From: JACMLD01 sp040004415
GTDB taxonomy: Bacteria; Bacteroidota; Bacteroidia; Chitinophagales; Chitinophagaceae
DNA: 19,167 nucleotides
Direction of reading: 5' to 3'
Assembly (NCBI GenBank): GCA_040004415.1
Contig: JBDUAY010000051.1
Coordinates: 1-19,167 of the forward strand
In this document: positions 14,217-19,167 of the stretch, piece by piece
Layout of the letters: each line of letters begins with the position of its first letter
Position numbering within the stretch: position 1 is the first letter of the stretch
Translations under genes and position numbers: made by a program
The notes under the pieces: model-generated
Databases searched by the model: none
Told to the model about the DNA's origin: nothing
Seen by the model: the letters and a program-made list of their open reading frames with translations, nothing else

Positions 14217-14353
14217 TCGTGCGGCGTGATATGAAAGTCGTCAGTAAAGAATCAAGCCGGTAAAAAAAACGTGATTTGAAATAAGAGAGGCTTCTGCCGT
14301 CTTACGCCTCTTGGTTCACGATTTTTCTTATATTGCAGCCTTAATAAAAGATT

Positions 14354-14635
14354 ATGAGTGAGAAAAAAGTTATCAGCGGTGGAAAAAGGCAGGTGGTTAT
14401 TAACTCGTCAGCCCCACTTTTTGCCAAAGAAAATTATATGTGGATGATTGCCGGAGTAGTAGTAATTGTGCTGGGTATGCTGCTGATGGCAGGCGGCAAA
14501 AGCACTAACCCGGCGGTGTTTGATCAGAAAGAAGTATACAGTCCGCAGCGCATTACGTATGCGCCTTTACTAATACTAATTGGCCTGGGATTGGAAATTG
14601 TAGCCATTTTCAAAAAGCCTAAAAGCAACGCTTAA
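14354..14635 (+). CDS. DUF3098 family membrane protein
   Basis: 93 residues with two membrane segments (about 29-46, MWMIAGVVVIVLGMLLMAGG, and about 67-86, ITYAPLLILIGLGLEIVAIF), joined by a short loop with NPAVFDQKEVYSPQRI, which is the recognisable DUF3098 pattern. The N-terminus is basic and cytoplasmic (MSEKKVISGGKRQ); the tail FKKPKS is also basic. Its place between ftsX and uppP is a known Bacteroidota gene order, suggesting an envelope or division role, but the function is not established. It starts 137 bases after ftsX and ends before a strong terminator. Confidence 0.88.
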   Translation: MSEKKVISGGKRQVVINSSAPLFAKENYMWMIAGVVVIVLGMLLMAGGKSTNPAVFDQKEVYSPQRITYAPLLILIGLGLEIVAIFKKPKSNA

Positions 14636-14658
14636 AAATGATCTATTAAATATTGATG

Positions 14659-14686
14659 GGCGATGAGAAATCATCGCCTTTTTTTT
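14659..14686 (+). terminator. Terminator after the DUF3098 gene
   Basis: GGCGATGA (14659-14666) and TCATCGCC (14671-14678) form a perfect 8-bp stem closed by a GAAA tetraloop and followed by eight T residues. It separates ftsX/DUF3098 from uppP, so uppP needs its own promoter or read-through. Confidence 0.9.
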
Positions 14687-14722
14687 ATATGTTGCGCCAC
14701 TAATTAAACCAATATCAACTTT

Positions 14723-15520
14723 ATGAGCACTATCCACGCTATTATTATTGCTATAATTGAAGGGCTGACCGAATTTTTGCCCGTTTCTTCAACAGCGCAT
14801 ATGAAGTTCGCCAATCCGCTGATTGGTGAGGGAGAATCCGCTTTCCGTGAAATGTTTGAAGTGGTAATACAATTGGCAGCCATTTTATCTGTGGTTGTAT
14901 TGTATTGGAGAAAATTCTTTGATCTTAAAAAAATCAACTTATATGTAAAACTTATTGTTGCACTTATACCGGCCGTTATTTTTGGCGTGCTGCTTAAAAA
15001 GCATATTGACGCTGCTTTGGGTAATCTTACTTTTATTGCCTGTGTAATGATCGGGGGCGGAATCATTTTATTGTTCATTGATAATTTCTTCAAAAACCCG
15101 GTGGTGTTTGATGATACGCAGGTAGATTATAAAAAGTCATTTATCATCGGTTGTTTCCAGGTATTGTCGATTGTTTTTCCGGGATTGAGCCGCAGCGCCG
15201 CTACCATAATTGGTGGATTGAGCCAGCGTTTGGACAGGAATACCGCTGCTGAATTTTCTTTCTTGCTGGCAGTGCCTACCATGCTTGCTGCTTCAGTAAA
15301 GACATTGTATGATGTACACAAAACAAATCCGGAAGTACTCGGAAAAGATAATATAACCACTTTGCTGATCGGCAGCGTGGTGGCCTTTATTGTTGCTTTG
15401 CTGGCCATTAAATTTTTCATTGGTTACATACAGAAACACGGGTTTAAATTGTTTGGATATTACCGCATCATACTGGGTATTATTGTATTGGTGCTTATTT
15501 ATAATGGAACCATAAAATAA
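14723..15520 (+). CDS. uppP: Undecaprenyl-diphosphatase UppP (BacA)
   Basis: A 265-residue integral membrane enzyme that dephosphorylates undecaprenyl pyrophosphate to recycle the lipid carrier for cell-wall synthesis; overproduction confers bacitracin resistance in other bacteria. Motif 1 is EGLTEFLPVSSTAH (13-26) with catalytic E13, E17 and H26; motif 2 is FPGLSRSAATIIGG (152-165) with R157. In both, a glycine common in other phyla is alanine (STGH to STAH, RSGAT to RSAAT). About eight hydrophobic segments are visible. The ATG at 14723 gives the standard short N-terminus. It is preceded by a terminator and followed by a repeat-bearing spacer. Confidence 0.95.
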   Translation: MSTIHAIIIAIIEGLTEFLPVSSTAHMKFANPLIGEGESAFREMFEVVIQLAAILSVVVLYWRKFFDLKKINLYVKLIVALIPAVIFGVLLKKHIDAALGNLTFIACVMIGGGIILLFIDNFFKNPVVFDDTQVDYKKSFIIGCFQVLSIVFPGLSRSAATIIGGLSQRLDRNTAAEFSFLLAVPTMLAASVKTLYDVHKTNPEVLGKDNITTLLIGSVVAFIVALLAIKFFIGYIQKHGFKLFGYYRIILGIIVLVLIYNGTIK

Positions 15521-15632
15521 TGTGTAAATGTGCTAATGTGTAAATGTGACAAATGCCCTTAATTTAACAGCATATTTAAGATTACCAATTTTTAAATTAG
15601 CACATTTTCATATTTTCACCTTATCACATTTG
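15519..15632. repeat. ATGTG/CACAT inverted repeat cluster
   Basis: The left part repeats AATGTGTAAATGTG twice (15519-15554), overlapping the uppP stop codon; the right part (15592-15632) carries the complementary pattern ATTAGCACATTTTCA and TTATCACATTT. The two halves can pair imperfectly across a 40-base loop. It fills the spacer between uppP and the MFS gene and ends five bases before that gene's ATG. It is a low-complexity repeat type and may act as a weak terminator. Confidence 0.55.
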
Positions 15633-15636
15633 ATCT

Positions 15637-16920
15637 ATGCAAACTGCTTCTAAAAAAGTAATTAATGGATGGGCCATGTTTGATTGGGCCAATTCGGTTT
15701 ACAATCTTGTTATTACCACTACTTTTTTTCCGGCCTATTATGCAGTTGTTACTTCACTTAAAAATTTCCCGGAAGGGATTCATTTTCTTGGCAGAACGTA
15801 TGTTAATACTGAACTGAAAGATTATGTAATGGCGGCGGGTTTTTTAGTCATCGCATTTTTATCCCCCATACTTTCTTCCATTGCAGACTATAAAGGCAAC
15901 AAGAAAAATTTCATGCGCTTCTTTTGTTACATGGGCGCACTAAGCTGTTCATTATTATTTTTGTTTGATAAAACGCACGTGTACCTGGGCTTATTCTGCC
16001 TTATGTTTGCTGGTATAGGTTTTTATGGGAGCCAGGTTTTTTACAATTCATATTTACCTGAAATAGCAGACGAAAAAGATATGGACCGGGTAAGTGCAAG
16101 GGGATATTCATTTGGATATATCGGCAGCGTATTAATGCAACTGATTGGCTTTGCCCTTGTGTTATTGATGCCGGGCAGCGCCACACCTTTAAAAATAACT
16201 TTTCTGCTGGTGGGTGTTTGGTGGGTTGCCTTTGCGCAGATTACTTTTAATGTGCTGCCTATTAGTCCTCAATCTGAAAGAGATTCAAAAACAAATGTAC
16301 TGGCCAATGGTTTTATTGAATTAAAGAAAGTTTGGGATCAGCTGGTGCACCTGCCCGTATTAAAACGATTTTTATCTGCCTTCTTTTTTTATAGCATGGG
16401 CGTGCAAACGGTGATGCTGGTGGCCATTGATTTTGGTATTAAAGAATTAAAGCTGGAAGATACCAAACTCATTATTACAGCGGTAATCATTCAGCTGGTG
16501 GCTATTATTGGCGCTATTGGGATGTCGAAGCTTTCTAAAATAATTGGTAATGTGCGTGTGTTGATTCTTACGGTACTGCTCTGGATTTGTATTTGTGTAT
16601 CCGGTTACTTCATGAAAACAGAAATGCAGTTTTATATATTGGCTTCATTGGTTGGTTTGGTAATGGGCGGCATTCAATCCATGAGCCGATCTTCGTATTC
16701 TAAATTTATGCCCGCAACAAAAGATACCGCGTCGTTTTTTAGCTTTTATGATGTTACGGAAAAACTGGCCATTGTTATTGGGTTAATCAGTTTTGGACTG
16801 ATAGAAGGAATTACACATTCTATGCGGAGCTCTTTATTAGTGCTGACAGGTTTTTTTGCAATGGGTTTGATTTTTCTTTTGCTTACGGCCCAAAAAATAA
16901 ATAAAGGAGGCGACCGATGA
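15637..16920 (+). CDS. UMF1/Atg22-like MFS transporter
   Basis: A 427-residue membrane protein with about 12 hydrophobic segments. The N-terminal signature GWAMFDWANSVYNLVITT (11-28) is diagnostic of the UMF1 (Atg22-like) branch of the major facilitator superfamily; SSIADYKGNKK (80-90) is the cytoplasmic loop 2-3 motif. Substrates of bacterial members are not established; the yeast relative Atg22 exports amino acids from the vacuole. The stop codon overlaps the start of the next gene (ATGA at 16917-16920), so the two are translationally coupled. The preferred start is the ATG at 15637. Confidence 0.88.
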   Translation: MQTASKKVINGWAMFDWANSVYNLVITTTFFPAYYAVVTSLKNFPEGIHFLGRTYVNTELKDYVMAAGFLVIAFLSPILSSIADYKGNKKNFMRFFCYMGALSCSLLFLFDKTHVYLGLFCLMFAGIGFYGSQVFYNSYLPEIADEKDMDRVSARGYSFGYIGSVLMQLIGFALVLLMPGSATPLKITFLLVGVWWVAFAQITFNVLPISPQSERDSKTNVLANGFIELKKVWDQLVHLPVLKRFLSAFFFYSMGVQTVMLVAIDFGIKELKLEDTKLIITAVIIQLVAIIGAIGMSKLSKIIGNVRVLILTVLLWICICVSGYFMKTEMQFYILASLVGLVMGGIQSMSRSSYSKFMPATKDTASFFSFYDVTEKLAIVIGLISFGLIEGITHSMRSSLLVLTGFFAMGLIFLLLTAQKINKGGDR

Positions 16921-17780
16921 AATTATATACCATTGATACCGGTTTTTTTAAATTAGATGGCGGTGCTATGTACGGCGTGGTGCCCAAAAGTATCTGGAAT
17001 AAACTCAACCCGTCAGATGAAAATAATTTATGCAACTGGGCATTGCGGTGCCTGTTAATAGAAGATGGTAACCGGCTTATACTGGTAGATACCGGGAACG
17101 GCGATAAACAGGATGCAAAATTTTTCAGTCATTACCATTTGCATGGCGATGATACACTGGTAACATCTTTAGCCAAACATGGTTTTACAACCGATGATGT
17201 CACCGATGTTTTTTTAACACACCTCCATTTCGATCATTGTGGTGGTGCGATAAAAAGGGAAGAAACTAAATTAGTGCCAACATTTAAAAATGCTGTGTAC
17301 TGGAGTAATGAGCGTCATTGGAAATGGGCTACAGAACCCAATGAACGTGAGAAAGCTTCTTTCTTAAAAGAAAATATTTTGCCTATCCGGGAGAGCGGCC
17401 AGTTAAAATTTATAGCTGTTGGAAATGATGATTCTGTTATAAAACCGTTCGCTTCCGGTATCACAGATAATCTTTCTGTGATTGTGGTAAGCGGACATAC
17501 CGATGCTATGATGTTGCCGGTAATAAGATATAATGATAAGACGATTGTTTACATGGCAGATTTATTGCCGTCTGCCGGGCATATTCCGCTGCCGTATGTA
17601 ATGGCATATGACATGTTTCCACTAACTACATTAAATGAAAAGAGTTCATTTTTAAGGGAAGCTATCGAAAATGAATACATTCTTTTCTTTGAGCATGATC
17701 CTGCAATTGAATGTTGCACACTGCAAATGACAGCGAAAGGAATCAGGCAGAAAGATGTTTTTACACTGAAAGAAATATAA
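16917..17780 (+). CDS. Metallo-beta-lactamase-fold hydrolase
   Basis: A 287-residue soluble enzyme with the complete two-zinc ligand set of the MBL superfamily: THLHFDH (H102, H104, D106, H107), H194 in SGHTDAM, D215 in MADLLPS and H260 in FFEHDP. The arrangement is like lactonase/quorum-quenching-type enzymes of the superfamily rather than glyoxalase II, but the substrate cannot be read from sequence. There is no signal peptide, so it is cytosolic. It overlaps the MFS gene by four bases, suggesting a coupled pair, perhaps uptake or export together with hydrolysis of a related compound (inference). A strong terminator follows. Confidence 0.88.
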   Translation: MKLYTIDTGFFKLDGGAMYGVVPKSIWNKLNPSDENNLCNWALRCLLIEDGNRLILVDTGNGDKQDAKFFSHYHLHGDDTLVTSLAKHGFTTDDVTDVFLTHLHFDHCGGAIKREETKLVPTFKNAVYWSNERHWKWATEPNEREKASFLKENILPIRESGQLKFIAVGNDDSVIKPFASGITDNLSVIVVSGHTDAMMLPVIRYNDKTIVYMADLLPSAGHIPLPYVMAYDMFPLTTLNEKSSFLREAIENEYILFFEHDPAIECCTLQMTAKGIRQKDVFTLKEI

Positions 17781-17801
17781 CGACTTTATAAGCATCGATC
17801 G

Positions 17802-17843
17802 AAAGGGTTTGCCCATGAATTCAGCAGGGGCAAACCCTTTTTT
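17802..17843 (+). terminator. Terminator after the MBL-fold gene
   Basis: AAAGGGTTTGCCC (17802-17814) pairs perfectly with GGGCAAACCCTTT (17828-17840) around a 13-base loop, ending in six T residues (17838-17843). It may also serve the convergent gene at 17861 on the minus strand, where the tail is shorter. Confidence 0.9.
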
Positions 17844-17860
17844 CGTAATTAACCTAAATG

Positions 17861-18295
17861 CTATAAAGTTGATATGGTAGAAATCATTTTGTCGGCTTCT
17901 GGTTGTTTAAAATTAGTGATAGATCCCATGCCGCAGCTCAGGATATATGATATGCCGTCTTTTTTTAAATCAACCCGCTTAATAGTATAGTCTTTGAATT
18001 TGGCCACATCACCAGTGGCCCCGTTCTTTAATGCAGCCAGGCCCTGTTGAAAATACCTCAACTGTGCCAGGTTCGGAAACTTCAGGGTTGTCATAATTTC
18101 TGAATTGGCAGATTGCTGATCACGAAATTGCAGTTCATAGCAGGTATCAGATTCTTTGGTAACTCTTTGCAGGCTTATTGGCCATTGTTCGCCCTGTCTT
18201 AACTCAACAAGGTTAATAGTAGACGTGTTCACAATGGTAAACTGTGCCTTTGCGGCAAATGGTAAAAACAGGGATAGCAGGATGATTGTTTTCAT
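17861..18295 (-). CDS. Small exported protein, tandem paralogue A
   Basis: 144 residues with a clear signal peptide (MKTIILLSLFLPFAAKA, cleavage before QF). The mature domain has QWPISLQR, CYELQFRD, LKFPNLAQLRYFQQGLAALK, KFKDYTIKR and EADKMISTI. The same blocks occur in order in the neighbouring gene at 18376, so the two are duplicates. One cysteine pair candidate (C in DTCYE and C in LSCGMG) could form a disulfide here but is absent from the paralogue. I do not recognise the family; a small mixed alpha/beta periplasmic or secreted protein is likely. Confidence 0.7.
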   Translation of the reverse strand: MKTIILLSLFLPFAAKAQFTIVNTSTINLVELRQGEQWPISLQRVTKESDTCYELQFRDQQSANSEIMTTLKFPNLAQLRYFQQGLAALKNGATGDVAKFKDYTIKRVDLKKDGISYILSCGMGSITNFKQPEADKMISTISTL

Positions 18296-18375
18296 AGTAA
18301 TGCTAATTATGATTGGTTTTTAAAGATACCGGATGATTAAAATGCAGTAATTGTGTTCAATTAATATTTTATTTT

Positions 18376-18810
18376 TTAAAATTTTAATCCTTTGATAGTA
18401 TTGATCATTAAGTCTGCTTCGGATTGCCTGAAATCAGTTAAAGTCCATTTAAGCCTGAGTATATACCAGACGCCCTCATATTTCTTATCTGCCCTTGCAA
18501 TGGAGTAATCTTTAAATTTTGCAATGTCACCGTTTTTACCAGCTTTTAGTGCGGTTAATGCTTGTTCAAAATATTTTAACTGAGATGTATTAGGAAATGG
18601 AAGTGTGTCCATTACCAAACTCCTTGGTACTTGCGCATCACGGAACTGAAGGGAATAAGTAGTATCGGACTGCCCGATATCTCTTTGCATTACTATTGGC
18701 CATTGGCCCGACCGTATTTCAACAGGATTGCCAGGAGCCGGCAATGTATTATTGAGCTTGTCAATGCGGGAGAATGGTAATAATAGTAAACTAAAGAATA
18801 TTTTTTTCAT
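18376..18810 (-). CDS. Small exported protein, tandem paralogue B
   Basis: 144 residues, the same length as the downstream neighbour, which it resembles from about residue 34 on: GQWPIVMQR, TYSLQFRD, LPFPNTSQLKYFEQALTALK, KFKDYSI, WYILRL and EADLMINTI. The N-terminus MKKIFFSLLLLPF is hydrophobic but runs into SRIDKLNN with no good cleavage site, unlike paralogue A. It may stay anchored or use a poor signal. The genes are 80 bases apart, same strand, possibly one transcript. Function unknown. Confidence 0.65.
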   Translation of the reverse strand: MKKIFFSLLLLPFSRIDKLNNTLPAPGNPVEIRSGQWPIVMQRDIGQSDTTYSLQFRDAQVPRSLVMDTLPFPNTSQLKYFEQALTALKAGKNGDIAKFKDYSIARADKKYEGVWYILRLKWTLTDFRQSEADLMINTIKGLKF

Positions 18811-19167
18811 ACGATTATTGGACTCTTTTCACAGATTTTTGAACTCTTTTCATCGATTATTGGAATGGTAAGATAGAACGATAACTTAATAAAAGCAATA
18901 TGAGGAAGGTATTAATAAGTAGTTAGGGGTATACATGGATAGGTCAGGATGGCCTCTCGAAACTAAAATCATTGCACGTAGAAAAAATAATGGTAAATCC
19001 CCGTAGCAGCCTGCGTACTTTTAGAAGGATGGCATTGTATAATTACCAGTTTTCTACCCCTATCCTCCTGAAGGCGAGACCTGGATCGGAAATGGCAGGT
19101 AAATATTTAACGAATTAGTCGTCCCTCAAAAAGTCTGCAACCTTTGCTTGCATTGTTTATTGTTTCT
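18811..19167. other. Window end without a convincing gene
   Basis: The first 60 bases contain CGATTATTGGA twice and ACTCTTTTCA twice, in alternating order (18812-18863), upstream of paralogue B. Beyond that, a 42-codon + strand frame (18990-19118) and a 19-codon minus-strand frame entering from the window edge (stop at 19107-19109) exist but have no recognisable content. No RNA gene is seen. Confidence 0.4.

Noticed and set aside
14281..14330. Terminator between ftsX and the DUF3098 gene (GAGGC/GCCTC hairpin)
   Set aside because: Only about seven pairs including a wobble, a long loop, and the T-run is displaced by about ten bases.
18990..19118. 42-codon + strand frame (starts MVNPRSSLRTF)
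   Set aside because: No recognisable domain, no promoter or ribosome-binding site, and length is within chance for this composition.
19107..19167. Possible C-terminal end of a minus-strand gene entering from the window edge
   Set aside because: Only 19 codons are visible and nothing in them is recognisable; the flanking sequence decides it.

Overview
This window reads as chromosomal DNA of a Bacteroidota bacterium, most likely Chitinophagaceae. The reasons are the AT-rich intergenic DNA, the gene content (an RprY-like regulator, a DUF3098 protein beside ftsX and uppP, lipocalin-like secreted proteins), TAnnTTTG-type -7 promoter elements, and several repeat types I associate with this phylum. 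The family-level assignment is inference. I see no rRNA, tRNA, CRISPR array, phage or transposase gene.

Layout. Positions 1-200 hold an inverted-repeat element. Next come a GroES-like co-chaperonin (-), divergent from an OmpR-family regulator (+), and ruvB (-). Divergent from ruvB is a MarR regulator (+) followed by an NmrA-like NAD(P)-binding protein (+); the MarR promoter and the NmrA gene's upstream region share a 12-bp palindrome that is the obvious operator candidate. Then come a DUF937/TM/OmpA protein (-), a small conserved protein (+), an M23-family metallopeptidase (-), a conserved CNCG-motif protein (-) and a secreted two-domain protein (+). After a repeat cluster (8888-9180) comes leuS (-, 9178-12669). 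Beyond a 670-base spacer with nested palindromes lies a + strand run: ftsX, a DUF3098 gene, uppP, a UMF1-type MFS transporter and a metallo-beta-lactamase-fold hydrolase overlapping it by four bases. The window ends with two tandem paralogous small exported proteins (-) and about 350 bases with no convincing gene.

The main discovery is in leuS. The protein is 1163 residues, about 240-250 more than expected, and the excess sits in three separate in-frame insertions made of repeat DNA. The largest (about 10394-11019) is a composite unit: a DUF559 endonuclease-like domain with its putative catalytic residues intact, flanked by two inverted copies of a GC-rich palindromic repeat. A third, solitary copy of that repeat (9886-9936) sits just before the KMSKS loop. 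A 7-bp tandem repeat array (11708-11761) sits at the entry to the editing domain. All synthetase signature motifs survive, so the enzyme appears to have absorbed mobile repeat DNA, including a nuclease domain, without losing its frame.

The other genes are mostly housekeeping: recombination (ruvB), envelope assembly and division (ftsX, uppP, OmpA-like protein, M23 peptidase) and stress response (GroES-like, MarR/NmrA pair).
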